Source: UBA5266 sp964610025
GTDB lineage: Bacteria > Bacteroidota > Bacteroidia > Bacteroidales > WCHB1-69
DNA length: 64,000 bases
Assembly: GCA_964610025.1 (NCBI GenBank)
Contig: CAZSTX010000002.1
Span: 49,365 to 113,364, forward strand
Direction of reading: 5' to 3'
Part shown: one piece after another, positions 1 to 8,154 of the stretch
Position numbering within the stretch: the stretch's first letter is position 1
How the letters are laid out: every line of letters starts with the position of its first letter
The notes under the pieces: generated by a model
What the model was told of the DNA's origin: nothing
The model's input: the letters and a program-made list of their open reading frames with translations, nothing else
Database searches by the model: none
Program-made: the position numbers and the translations under genes

Positions 1-330
1 AGCGGTGCAAAAGAAGTTTTATGTATTCGCGTTTTAGGCGGAACAAAAAAACGTTATGCCCGCATTGGCGATAAAATTATCGTAACCATTAAAGATGCAA
101 TTCCTTCTGGCAATATTAAAAAAGGGACTGTAACAAAAGCTGTTGTTGTTAGAACAAAAAAAGAAACACGTCGTAATGACGGGTCATATATTCGTTTTGA
201 CGATAATGCAGTTGTATTGCTTACTGCCTCAGAAGAATTAAGAGGCACCCGTATATTTGGACCTGTAGCTCGTGAGTTAAGAGATAAACAATATATGAAA
301 ATTGTTTCATTAGCTCCTGAAGTTTTATAA
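1..330 (+). CDS. rplN: 50S ribosomal protein L14 (5'-truncated by window edge)
   Basis: The frame is open from base 1 to the TAA at 328-330 and gives 109 residues. L14 is normally about 122, so roughly 12 N-terminal residues lie outside the window. The conserved segments RIGDKIIVTIKDAIP and RNDGSYIRFDDNAVVL are present, as is the C-terminal GPVARELR stretch. L14 sits on the 50S interface and is the docking site of the silencing factor RsfS. It is followed after 22 bases by rplX, the standard order. The operon promoter must lie to the left of the window. Confidence 0.97.
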   Translation, partial: SGAKEVLCIRVLGGTKKRYARIGDKIIVTIKDAIPSGNIKKGTVTKAVVVRTKKETRRNDGSYIRFDDNAVVLLTASEELRGTRIFGPVARELRDKQYMKIVSLAPEVL

Positions 331-352
331 ATAATTGTAAATAAATAAGAAA

Positions 353-667
353 ATGAAAATACATATTAGAAAAGGAGATACGGTAAAGGTCTTGTCAGGA
401 GAAGATAAAGGACGTACTGGGAAAGTACTTAAAGTTGAAGTTAGTAAATATAGAGCAATTGTTGAAGGAGCTAACATGGTTTCAAAACACAGTAAACCCA
501 GCGCTAAAAATCCACAAGGTGGAATAATAAAAAAAGAGGCATCTATTCATATTTCAAACCTTATGGTAGTAGATGCAAAAGGAGTAGCCTCACGCGTTGG
601 AAGACGTTTAAATGATAAAAATATACTAGTGCGTTATTCAAAAAAAACAGGAGAGGAGATTAAATAA
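353..667 (+). CDS. rplX: 50S ribosomal protein L24
   Basis: This 104-residue protein has an N-terminal KOW motif at about residues 5-30 (GDTVKVLSGEDKGRTGKV). It also has the usual GANMVSKHSKPS segment. L24 is an assembly initiator that binds the 5' domain of 23S rRNA. Its TAA at 665-667 overlaps the ATG of rplE in a TAATG arrangement, which suggests translational coupling. Length and position are normal for the spc operon. Confidence 0.98.
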   Translation: MKIHIRKGDTVKVLSGEDKGRTGKVLKVEVSKYRAIVEGANMVSKHSKPSAKNPQGGIIKKEASIHISNLMVVDAKGVASRVGRRLNDKNILVRYSKKTGEEIK

Positions 668-1224
668 TGAGTTATATTCCAAGATTAAAAGAAAAATATA
701 ATAAGGAAATAGTACCTGTTATTAAACAACAATTTGAATTTAAGTCGACAATGCGCGTCCCGAAAATTGTAAAAATTTGTTTAAATCAAGGTATTGGAGC
801 AGCAACTGCCGATAAAAAACTAATTGACATAGGTATTAATGAAATGACAATGATAGCAGGACAAAAAGCTGTCCCCACAAAATCACGAAAAGACATTTCA
901 AACTTTAAATTAAGAAAAGGAAATCCCGTTGGAGTACGTGTAACGCTTAGAGGAGATAAAATGTATGAATTTTTAGATCGTTTAATATCTGTATCAATTC
1001 CACGTATTCGTGATTTTAGAGGTATAAATGATAAAGGCTTTGATGGAAAAGGAAATTACTCTATGGGGATTGCAGAGCAAATTATTTTTCCTGAAATAGA
1101 TATTGATAAAATCAATAAAATTAATGGCATGGATATTACTATTGTTACAACAGCTCGTAACGACCAAGAATGTTTATCTTTGTTGAAAGAATTTGGATTT
1201 CCATTTAAAAATCAAAAAAAATAA
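667..1224 (+). CDS. rplE: 50S ribosomal protein L5
   Basis: A 185-residue L5 that binds 5S rRNA and contacts the P-site tRNA. The recognisable blocks are KICLNQGIG near residue 36, GQKAVPTKSRKDISNFKLRKG near residue 70 and GRGxGNYS-like FDGKGNYSMGI near residue 125. The start overlaps the rplX stop by one base. In enterobacteria the mRNA start of this gene is the S8 repressor site; no such structure was checked here. Confidence 0.98.
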   Translation: MSYIPRLKEKYNKEIVPVIKQQFEFKSTMRVPKIVKICLNQGIGAATADKKLIDIGINEMTMIAGQKAVPTKSRKDISNFKLRKGNPVGVRVTLRGDKMYEFLDRLISVSIPRIRDFRGINDKGFDGKGNYSMGIAEQIIFPEIDIDKINKINGMDITIVTTARNDQECLSLLKEFGFPFKNQKK

Positions 1225-1225
1225 T

Positions 1226-1528
1226 ATGGCAAAAGAGTCAATTAAAGCAAGAGAAGTTAAAAGAGCAAAATTAATAGCTAAATACGAAAGCAAACGAAAA
1301 GCGTATAAAGAAACTATTCGTATAAGTGAGAATTATGAAGAGATAAAAGCAGCACAAATAGGCTTGCAAAAACTACCTCCTAATTCGAACCCAATACGTT
1401 TACATAATCGTTGTAAATTAACAGGAAGACCTAAAGGTTATATGAGAATATTTGGTATTTCAAGAATAAATTTTCGTGAAATGGCATCAAAAGGACTCAT
1501 TCCTGGAGTAAAAAAAGCAAGTTGGTAA
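1226..1528 (+). CDS. rpsN: 30S ribosomal protein S14, zinc-free long form
   Basis: The start is placed at ATG 1226, one base after the rplE stop. The open frame reaches further upstream, but those 11 codons lie inside rplE and do not resemble S14. The product has 100 residues, begins MAKESIKAREVKR and ends in the signature LTGRPKGYMR to GLIPGVKKASW. It lacks the paired CxxC of zinc-binding S14 and belongs to the long C-minus type. It acts in assembly of the 30S head. Confidence 0.97.
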   Translation: MAKESIKAREVKRAKLIAKYESKRKAYKETIRISENYEEIKAAQIGLQKLPPNSNPIRLHNRCKLTGRPKGYMRIFGISRINFREMASKGLIPGVKKASW

Positions 1529-1558
1529 TTACATTAATATTAAGGATAGATAATAATT

Positions 1559-1957
1559 ATGAATACGGATCCGATAGCAGATTATTTAACAAGAATCAGA
1601 AATGCCATCATGGCAAAGCATAAAGTTGTAGAAATACCTACATCTAACATAAAAAGAGAAATAACAAAAATTCTCTTTGAAAAAGGATATATTTTGAACT
1701 ATAAATTCGATGAAGGAGAAAAATATGGAATTATAAAAATAGCATTAAAATATCATCCTATTTCAAAACAAAATGCTATTACAGAATTACAACGTATTAG
1801 CAAGCCAGGATTAAGAAAATATGTAAAAACAAACGAACTCCCTCGCGTATTGAATGGCTTAGGTATTGCAATTATTTCCACTTCAAGAGGATTAATTACC
1901 GATAAAGAAGCACGCCAACTACAAGTGGGAGGCGAAGTTATTTGTTATATAAGTTAA
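1559..1957 (+). CDS. rpsH: 30S ribosomal protein S8
   Basis: A 132-residue protein starting MNTDPIADYLTRIRNAIMA, the classic S8 N-terminus, and ending GGEVICYIS. S8 binds the 16S central domain. In E. coli it also represses translation of the spc operon through the rplE leader; whether that applies in this phylum is not shown here. It lies 30 bases after rpsN and 17 before rplF. Confidence 0.98.
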   Translation: MNTDPIADYLTRIRNAIMAKHKVVEIPTSNIKREITKILFEKGYILNYKFDEGEKYGIIKIALKYHPISKQNAITELQRISKPGLRKYVKTNELPRVLNGLGIAIISTSRGLITDKEARQLQVGGEVICYIS

Positions 1958-1974
1958 AGTAAGGAGAACAAGAT

Positions 1975-2535
1975 ATGTCAAGAATTGGAAAATTACCTAT
2001 AACATTACCTAAAGAAGTAACTATCACCATTAATGAGAAATCAAATGATGTTACTGTAAAAGGACCTCTTGGAGAAATGACACAAAAAATAGACCCTTGT
2101 ATTTCTCTCGAAATCGAAGATAATACATTGTATCTTAAACGTCATACAGAACAAAAACGCCATAAAGCAATGCATGGACTATATCGTTCGATATTAGCGA
2201 ATATGGTAAAAGGAGTTTCAGAAGGATTTACTATTACACAAGAATTGATTGGAACCGGATATAAAGCACAAGCAACAGGTCAACAATTAAATCTTTCACT
2301 AGGCTATTCACATGATATTATTTTTGAATTACCTACAGAAATAAAAGTAGAAACGATTACAGAAAGAGGAAAAAGTCCTATTATTAAATTAACTTCTTAT
2401 GATAAGCAATTATTAGGACAAGTAGCTTCTAAAATACGTTCTTATCGCAAACCAGAACCTTATAAAGGAAAAGGTATACGATATGAAGGTGAAGTCGTTA
2501 GAAGAAAAGCAGGAAAATCAGCAGAAAAGAAATAA
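1975..2535 (+). CDS. rplF: 50S ribosomal protein L6
   Basis: A two-domain L6 of 186 residues. The N-terminal MSRIGKLPITLPK is typical, and the C-terminal RNA-binding segment RKPEPYKGKGIRYEGE is intact. It supports the GTPase-associated region near the sarcin-ricin loop. Unusually for Bacteroidota, an AAGGAG ribosome-binding sequence lies at 1961-1966, eight bases before the ATG. Confidence 0.98.
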   Translation: MSRIGKLPITLPKEVTITINEKSNDVTVKGPLGEMTQKIDPCISLEIEDNTLYLKRHTEQKRHKAMHGLYRSILANMVKGVSEGFTITQELIGTGYKAQATGQQLNLSLGYSHDIIFELPTEIKVETITERGKSPIIKLTSYDKQLLGQVASKIRSYRKPEPYKGKGIRYEGEVVRRKAGKSAEKK

Positions 2536-2559
2536 GAGAAACGTAATAATTACACAGTA

Positions 2560-2916
2560 ATGAAAGACTTAAGAACATATAGAAGAAATCGAATCAGAAA
2601 TAGAATTCGTAAATCTATTAAAGGAACAACAGAACGTCCAAGACTATCTGTCTTTAGAAGTAATAAACAGATATATGCACAAATAATAAATGATCAAACA
2701 GGCACTACTCTTGTTGCCGCATCATCAATGATAGAAGCAATAGATATTCAAAAAATTACTAAAATAGAAAAAGCTAAATTAGTAGGAAAAGAATTAGCTA
2801 TTAAAGCAAAAGAAGCAGGTATTAATACTGTTGTCTTTGATCGCAATGGCTATTTATATCATGGAAGAGTAAAATCTTTAGCTGAAGCAGCAAGAGAAGA
2901 AGGTTTAATATTTTAA
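2560..2916 (+). CDS. rplR: 50S ribosomal protein L18
   Basis: A 118-residue L18 that binds 5S rRNA together with L5. Visible motifs are RPRLSVFRSNKQIYAQIIND around residues 27-46 and FDRNGYLYHGRVKSLAEAAREEGL at the C-terminus. Length and gene order are normal. It is followed nine bases later by rpsE. Confidence 0.98.
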   Translation: MKDLRTYRRNRIRNRIRKSIKGTTERPRLSVFRSNKQIYAQIINDQTGTTLVAASSMIEAIDIQKITKIEKAKLVGKELAIKAKEAGINTVVFDRNGYLYHGRVKSLAEAAREEGLIF

Positions 2917-2925
2917 ATTATAATT

Positions 2926-3438
2926 ATGTCAACAGTAAAAAGAGTAAAGACAAGTGAAATAGAACTTAAAGATAGGTTAGTAAGCGTACAACGAGTAACC
3001 AAAGTAACTAAAGGAGGACGAACATTTAGTTTTTCTGCTATTGTTGTTGTAGGTAATAAAGAAGGAATAGTCGGTTATGGTTTAGGAAAAGCAAAAGAAG
3101 TAAATATGGCTATTCAAAAAGGGATAGAAGATGCAAAAAAACATCTTATACAAGTTCCTATTTTAAAAGGAACACTACCACATGCTCAAGAAGGAAAATA
3201 TAGTGGTGCGTTAGTATTGGTTAAACCTGCTTCTCCTGGTACAGGAGTTATAGCTGGCGGAGCTATGCGTGCCGTATTAGAAAGCGTTGGATTAAAAAAT
3301 GTGTTAGCAAAATCAAAAGGTTCTCCTAATCCACACAGTGTAGTAAAAGCAACTATAGATGCATTGTCGAAAATTAGAGACCCTTATGCAATAGCACAAT
3401 TAAGAGGAGTAGAACTATCAAAAGTGTTTAATGGCTAA
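2926..3438 (+). CDS. rpsE: 30S ribosomal protein S5
   Basis: This 170-residue protein has an N-terminal double-stranded-RNA-binding fold (RVTKVTKGGRTFSFSAIVVVG, then GYGLGKAKEV). The C-terminal domain contains PASPGTGVIAGGAMRAVLE and the GSPNPHSVVKAT segment. S5 lines the mRNA entry channel and affects decoding accuracy. The spacing to rpmD is eight bases. Confidence 0.98.
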   Translation: MSTVKRVKTSEIELKDRLVSVQRVTKVTKGGRTFSFSAIVVVGNKEGIVGYGLGKAKEVNMAIQKGIEDAKKHLIQVPILKGTLPHAQEGKYSGALVLVKPASPGTGVIAGGAMRAVLESVGLKNVLAKSKGSPNPHSVVKATIDALSKIRDPYAIAQLRGVELSKVFNG

Positions 3439-3446
3439 TAGATAAT

Positions 3447-3629
3447 ATGATGAAGAAATTAAGAATAACACAAGTTAGAAGTCAAATAAATAGACCTAAA
3501 GAGCAAAAAAGAACAATTATTGCATTGGGATTGAAAAAATTAAACCGCCCTATAGAAGTAGAGGCAACGCCACAAATATTAGGAATGATAGAAGCAGTGA
3601 AGCATTTATTAAAAATAGAAGAAATATAG
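3447..3629 (+). CDS. rpmD: 50S ribosomal protein L30
   Basis: A 60-residue L30 with KLRITQVRSQINRPKEQKRT near the start and the conserved GMIEAVKHLLKIEEI end. Two adjacent ATG codons (3447 and 3450) could serve as start; the first is used here. L30 is not universal in bacteria, so its presence between rpsE and rplO is worth recording. Confidence 0.96.
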   Translation: MMKKLRITQVRSQINRPKEQKRTIIALGLKKLNRPIEVEATPQILGMIEAVKHLLKIEEI

Positions 3630-3660
3630 ATAATAATTTGGAAAGATAGAATTTAAAGAT

Positions 3661-4107
3661 ATGAATTTACATAATTTAAAACCAGCAGAAGGTTCGACAA
3701 AAAAAAGTAAACGTATTGGTAGAGGACAAGGGTCAGGTAAAGGAGGCACTTCTACAAAAGGACATAAAGGCGCTCAATCTCGCTCTGGTTATTCAAGAAA
3801 AGCTGGATTTGAAGGCGGGCAAATGCCGCTATATCGCCGTGTCCCAAAGTCGGGGTTTAAAAATATTAACCGTATAGAATATAATGCTATTAATATTTCT
3901 ACTTTACAATATTTATACGATAAAAAAGGAATAACATCTTTCGACCCAGAAATATTTTGTGATAATGGATTAGCTTCTAAAAAAGACATGATAAAAATAT
4001 TAGCTAATGGCACATTAACAGCAAAAGTAGAAATTAAAGCACATGCTTTTTCAGGAAAAGCAATACAAGTAATTGAAGAAAATGGTGGAACAGCAATAAA
4101 ATTATAG
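3661..4107 (+). CDS. rplO: 50S ribosomal protein L15
   Basis: A 148-residue L15 with the Gly/Lys-rich N-terminal extension GRGQGSGKGGTSTKGHKG at about residues 20-37, which threads into 23S rRNA. The FEGGQMPLYRRVPKSGF block follows and the KAHAFSGKAIQVIEENGG end is conserved. secY begins two bases after the stop. Confidence 0.98.
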   Translation: MNLHNLKPAEGSTKKSKRIGRGQGSGKGGTSTKGHKGAQSRSGYSRKAGFEGGQMPLYRRVPKSGFKNINRIEYNAINISTLQYLYDKKGITSFDPEIFCDNGLASKKDMIKILANGTLTAKVEIKAHAFSGKAIQVIEENGGTAIKL

Positions 4108-4108
4108 C

Positions 4109-5494
4109 ATGAAAAAACTTATAGCGACAATTAAGAACATTTATAATATTGAAGAATTACGCAATCGAATTCTTTATACCTTAGGAATTGTATTAATATA
4201 TAGAGTTGGTTCTTATATTGCATTGCCAGGAGTAGATGTTCAAGCACTTGCCAACACATCTTTCACTTCAAGTTCTCGAGAAGGCTTGTTAGGGTTGTTA
4301 GATATGTTTTCAGGAGGAGCTTTTTCTAATGCCTCTATATTTGCATTGGGAATTATGCCTTATATATCGGCATCTATTGTTATACAATTAATGACATTAG
4401 TAGTTCCTTATTTTCAACGATTGCAAAAAGAAGGAGAAAGCGGAAGAAAAAAAATCAATCAGTTAACGAGATTTTTAACCATAGCAGTTACGGCATTACA
4501 AGCTCCTGCTTATTTAACTAATCTAGTATCTCAAGTGGGATTTAGTTCGGGCGTTTTTCACACATTTACAGGGGACCCAATATTGGCAGGGTCAGGATTG
4601 CCATGGTCATTTACATTTGTGTCTATCATAGTTTTAGTGTCAAGTACACTATTTATTATGTGGTTAGGCGAACGAATTACGGATAAAGGAATCGGGAATG
4701 GAATTTCTCTTTTGATTATGGTAGGTATTATTGCACGATTACCTTTTTCGCTATCAGCAGAATTTGTATCAAAAGTAGCAGAGAGAGGCAATGGAGGACT
4801 TATAACTTTTTTGATTGAAATATTAGTGTTGATGGCAGTAATATTGATATCCATTTTATTAGTGCAAGGAACGCGTAAAGTACCAGTACAATATGCAAAA
4901 AGAATTGTTGGAAATAAACAATATGGCGGTCAAAGACAATATTTACCTATCAAAGTAAACGCCGCAGGCGTAATGCCTATTATTTTTGCACAAGCAATCA
5001 TGTTTTTACCATTAACATTAATGGGCTTTGCATCTAATAGTGAAACAATGGGAAAATTAGCAGCTGCCTTAACAAATAATACAGGTTTTTGGTATAATTT
5101 TGTATTTGCAATATTAATTATATCATTTACTTATTTTTATACTGCAATAACATTTAATCCAAGTCAAATTGCAGACGATATGAAGAAAAACGGCGGTTTT
5201 ATTCCAGGAATAAAACCAGGGAAAAAGACAGTAGAATTTATTGATAATGTTATATCGAAAGTAACACTACCAGGTTCAATTTTTCTTGCTTTTATTGCTA
5301 TTATGCCAGCATTTGCTAGAATATTTGGAATAAATTCTCAATTTGCACAATTTTTTGGAGGAACATCTTTATTGATTATGGTAGGTGTAGTATTAGATAC
5401 GCTACAACAAATAGAAAGTCATTTATTAATGCGTCATTATGATGGATTAACAAAATCAGGTAGAATAAAAGGACGTAGTACCTTGCCTATTTAA
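4109..5494 (+). CDS. secY: Preprotein translocase subunit SecY
   Basis: A 461-residue polytopic inner-membrane protein that forms the Sec channel with SecE and SecG. The GSYIALPGVD segment follows transmembrane helix 1, and the plug region reads LLGLLDMFSGGAFSNASIFALG. The helix 5 motif GERITDKGIGNGISLLI and the cytosolic loop near GTRKVPVQYAKR are present. About ten hydrophobic segments can be read. It sits between rplO and map; adk, found here in many other phyla, is absent. Confidence 0.98.
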   Translation: MKKLIATIKNIYNIEELRNRILYTLGIVLIYRVGSYIALPGVDVQALANTSFTSSSREGLLGLLDMFSGGAFSNASIFALGIMPYISASIVIQLMTLVVPYFQRLQKEGESGRKKINQLTRFLTIAVTALQAPAYLTNLVSQVGFSSGVFHTFTGDPILAGSGLPWSFTFVSIIVLVSSTLFIMWLGERITDKGIGNGISLLIMVGIIARLPFSLSAEFVSKVAERGNGGLITFLIEILVLMAVILISILLVQGTRKVPVQYAKRIVGNKQYGGQRQYLPIKVNAAGVMPIIFAQAIMFLPLTLMGFASNSETMGKLAAALTNNTGFWYNFVFAILIISFTYFYTAITFNPSQIADDMKKNGGFIPGIKPGKKTVEFIDNVISKVTLPGSIFLAFIAIMPAFARIFGINSQFAQFFGGTSLLIMVGVVLDTLQQIESHLLMRHYDGLTKSGRIKGRSTLPI

Positions 5495-5517
5495 TAAATG
5501 AGTAAATTCTAAAAAAA

Positions 5518-6291
5518 GTGATACATTTAAAGACGGAAAAAGAAATTGATATTATAAAAAAAAGTTCTTTGATAGTTGGGAAAACCTTAGCTGAAGTTGC
5601 AAAATTAATTCAACCAGGTATAATGTGTAAAGTTTTAGATAAAGTTGCCGAAGAATTTATTCGCGATAATGAGGCAATACCATCTTTTAAAGGTTATAAT
5701 GGTTATCCAGCCACATTATGTATTTCGGTAAATGATGTAATAGTACACGGAATACCAGGAAATTATGAACTACAAGATGGAGATATTGTAGCTGTAGATT
5801 GTGGAGCAAAGAAAAATGGATTTCATGCAGATTACGCATATACCTTTCAAGTAGGAAGAGTAACAGAAGAAATTCAAAATCTTTGTATAAGAACAAAAGA
5901 ATCTTTATATAAAGGTATTGAACAAGCAAAAGAAGGCAATAGAGTGGGAGACATTAGTTATGCTATTCAATCTTATGTAGAAGGATTTGGCTATTCGGTT
6001 GTAAGAGAATTGATAGGGCATGGTGTAGGGAAACATTTGCATGAAAAACCAGATATTCCAAATTATGGACAAAAAGGAAAAGGACCAAAAATAAAAAAAG
6101 GAATGGTCTTTTGTATAGAACCTATGATTAATTTAGGACAAAGATATATACGAATAGATAAAGACGGCTGGACTACACGTACAGCAGATAAAAAACACTC
6201 TGCACACTTTGAGCATATGGTAGCAATTAGAGAAAATGGAACAGAAATATTATCAACATACGAATATATAGAAAAAGTATTAATAAAATAA
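5518..6291 (+). CDS. map: Type I methionine aminopeptidase
   Basis: Removes the initiator methionine from nascent proteins in the cytoplasm. The five metal ligands are in place: Asp94, Asp105, His168, Glu201 and Glu232, within VDCGA, HADYAYTF, GHGVGKHLHE, CIEPMI and FEHMVAI. At 257 residues it is the short type I enzyme without an N-terminal extension. The start is GTG at 5518, as no ATG is available before the conserved KTEKEIDIIKKSS N-terminus. It lies between secY and infA. Confidence 0.97.
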   Translation: MIHLKTEKEIDIIKKSSLIVGKTLAEVAKLIQPGIMCKVLDKVAEEFIRDNEAIPSFKGYNGYPATLCISVNDVIVHGIPGNYELQDGDIVAVDCGAKKNGFHADYAYTFQVGRVTEEIQNLCIRTKESLYKGIEQAKEGNRVGDISYAIQSYVEGFGYSVVRELIGHGVGKHLHEKPDIPNYGQKGKGPKIKKGMVFCIEPMINLGQRYIRIDKDGWTTRTADKKHSAHFEHMVAIRENGTEILSTYEYIEKVLIK

Positions 6292-6298
6292 AAAATAA

Positions 6299-6520
6299 AT
6301 GGCAAAACAGTCATCAATAGAACAAGATGGTATAGTGTTAGAATCACTTGGAAATGCGATGTTTCGTGTTGAATTAGAAAATGGACACAAAGTCATTGCA
6401 TATATTTCAGGTAAAATGAGGATGCACTATATCAAAATTTTACCAGGAGATAAGGTAAAAATGGAAATGTCTATTTATGACTTATCAAAAGCTAGAATTA
6501 TATTTAGGTATAAAAATTAA
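6299..6520 (+). CDS. infA: Translation initiation factor IF-1
   Basis: A 73-residue single-OB-fold factor that occupies the 30S A site during initiation. It reads MAKQSSIEQDGIVLESLGNA and contains the conserved FRVELENGHKVIAYISGKMR and LPGDKVKMEMSIYDLSKARI stretches. It starts seven bases after map and precedes rpmJ. Confidence 0.98.
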   Translation: MAKQSSIEQDGIVLESLGNAMFRVELENGHKVIAYISGKMRMHYIKILPGDKVKMEMSIYDLSKARIIFRYKN

Positions 6521-6533
6521 GAGTGAAATAAAC

Positions 6534-6650
6534 ATGAAAGTCAGGGCATCAGTAAAAAAAAGATCAGACGATTGTAAAGTTGTACGTCGTAAAGGGGTTG
6601 TTTATGTGATTAACAAAAAAAATCCTAAATTTAAACAAAGACAAGGTTAA
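6534..6650 (+). CDS. rpmJ: 50S ribosomal protein L36, zinc-free form
   Basis: This short gene lies in the gap between infA and rpsM. ATG 6534 to TAA 6650 gives 38 residues beginning MKVRASVKKRSDDCKVVRR and ending FKQRQG, which is unmistakable L36. The zinc-ligand set of the usual form is mostly lost. The first Cys is Ser11, and only Cys14 remains. The downstream Cys and His are replaced in INKKNPKFKQ. It is therefore a C-minus L36. Confidence 0.95.
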   Translation: MKVRASVKKRSDDCKVVRRKGVVYVINKKNPKFKQRQG

Positions 6651-6668
6651 AATTAAATAAAGAAGTAT

Positions 6669-7043
6669 ATGGCAAGAATTGCTGGTATTGATTTACCAAA
6701 AAATAAAAGAGGAGAAATCGGATTAACGTATATCTACGGAATTGGCAGAACGACATCTCAACAAATATTGACAAAAGCCAATGTCTCTTGGGATAAAAAA
6801 GTACAAGATTGGAATGACGAAGATTTGAATGCTATTCGTACTATCATTGGAGAAATGAAAATAGAAGGAGCATTACGTTCAGAAGTGCAAATGAACATTA
6901 AACGTTTAATGGACATAGGCTGTTACCGAGGAATACGTCATCGTATCGGATTACCTGTTAGAGGACAATCAACAAAAAATAATGCGCGTACGCGTAAAGG
7001 AAGAAAGAAAATTGTTGCAAATAAGAAAAAAGCAACCAAATAA
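6669..7043 (+). CDS. rpsM: 30S ribosomal protein S13
   Basis: A 124-residue head protein of the 30S subunit that contacts the P-site tRNA. It starts MARIAGIDLPKNKRGEIGLT and has the helix-hairpin segment YIYGIGRTTSQQIL. The C-terminal RGIRHRIGLPVRGQSTKNNA to RKGRKK tail is basic as expected. It begins the alpha-operon part of this fused gene run. Confidence 0.98.
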   Translation: MARIAGIDLPKNKRGEIGLTYIYGIGRTTSQQILTKANVSWDKKVQDWNDEDLNAIRTIIGEMKIEGALRSEVQMNIKRLMDIGCYRGIRHRIGLPVRGQSTKNNARTRKGRKKIVANKKKATK

Positions 7044-7083
7044 AATTTTAGAAAATAAACTTTAAGAGAATAAAAAATCGTTT

Positions 7084-7473
7084 ATGGCAAAATCAACAAA
7101 AGTTACTAAAAAAAGAGTAGTAAAGGTAGATGCAATAGGAAAAGCATTTATACAAGCATCTTTTAATAATGTTATTGTTACTTTAACCAATAATTTTGGT
7201 CAAACTATTTCATGGTCATCGGCCGGAAAAATGGGATTTAGAGGCTCAAAGAAAAACACCCCTTATGCAGCTCAAATGGCAGCACAAGATGCCTCGAAAG
7301 TGGCTTATGATTTAGGATTGAGAAAAGTAAAAGTGTTTGTTAAAGGACCAGGAAGTGGAAGAGAATCAGCAATAAGAACAATTAATGCTGCTGGAATTGA
7401 AGTTACAGAAATTGTTGACGTAACACCATTACCACATAATGGATGCAGACCCCCTAAAAGAAGAAGAGTTTAA
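7084..7473 (+). CDS. rpsK: 30S ribosomal protein S11
   Basis: A 129-residue platform protein of the 30S subunit, near the E site. It has a Lys-rich N-terminus, the core ASFNNVIVTLTNNFGQTISW and GKMGFRGSKKNTPYAAQMAA, and the invariant end PLPHNGCRPPKRRRV. The flanking order rpsM-rpsK-rpsD-rpoA-rplQ is the standard alpha operon. Confidence 0.98.
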   Translation: MAKSTKVTKKRVVKVDAIGKAFIQASFNNVIVTLTNNFGQTISWSSAGKMGFRGSKKNTPYAAQMAAQDASKVAYDLGLRKVKVFVKGPGSGRESAIRTINAAGIEVTEIVDVTPLPHNGCRPPKRRRV

Positions 7474-7506
7474 TAATTAAGAAAAAACAGTTTAATTTAG
7501 ATAGAA

Positions 7507-8121
7507 ATGGCAAGATATATTGGTCCAAAATCAAAAATAGCGAGGAAGTTTAAAGATCCTATATATGGTCCTGATAAATATTTAGAAAAGAAAAATTATC
7601 CTCCCGGACAACATGGAATAAATAAAAGAAGAGGCGCAGGTAAGATATCAGAATATGGATTACAACTTCAAGAAAAACAAAAAGCAAAACTTACCTATGG
7701 TATTTTAGAAAAACAATTTAAAAATATTTACCATAAAGCTTCTTCTAAAAAAGGAGTTACAGGAGAAATATTACTCCAATTAATAGAATCTCGTTTAGAT
7801 AATATAGTTTATCGTTTAGGAATAGCTCCAACAAGGGCTGCTGCACGCCAATTAGTAACACATAAACATATTGTTGTAAACGAAAAAGTAATTAATATTC
7901 CTTCTTATACATTAAAAGTAGGAGATATTGTTGGTGTAAGAGAACGATCAAAAGCCCTTGAAACAATTCAAGAATCACTAAACCGACATTCAGCAAGCAG
8001 ATACCCATGGTTAGAGTGGGATAATAATAAAATGGTAGGAAAATATATGATGGTTCCTGAAAGAGATATGATACCTGAAAATATTCAAGAACAACTAATA
8101 GTAGAGTTATATTCTAAGTAA
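7507..8121 (+). CDS. rpsD: 30S ribosomal protein S4
   Basis: A 204-residue primary 16S-binding protein and assembly initiator. The N-terminal MARYIGPKSKIARKF lacks the zinc-ligating cysteines of some S4 proteins. The S4 RNA-binding fold spans about residues 95-155 (SRLDNIVYRLGIAPTRAAAR, then VTHKHIVVNEKV). In E. coli S4 represses the alpha operon; no regulatory pseudoknot was identified here. Confidence 0.98.
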   Translation: MARYIGPKSKIARKFKDPIYGPDKYLEKKNYPPGQHGINKRRGAGKISEYGLQLQEKQKAKLTYGILEKQFKNIYHKASSKKGVTGEILLQLIESRLDNIVYRLGIAPTRAAARQLVTHKHIVVNEKVINIPSYTLKVGDIVGVRERSKALETIQESLNRHSASRYPWLEWDNNKMVGKYMMVPERDMIPENIQEQLIVELYSK

Positions 8122-8154
8122 AAGTAAGTTAATAATAAATAAAAATATAATAAA

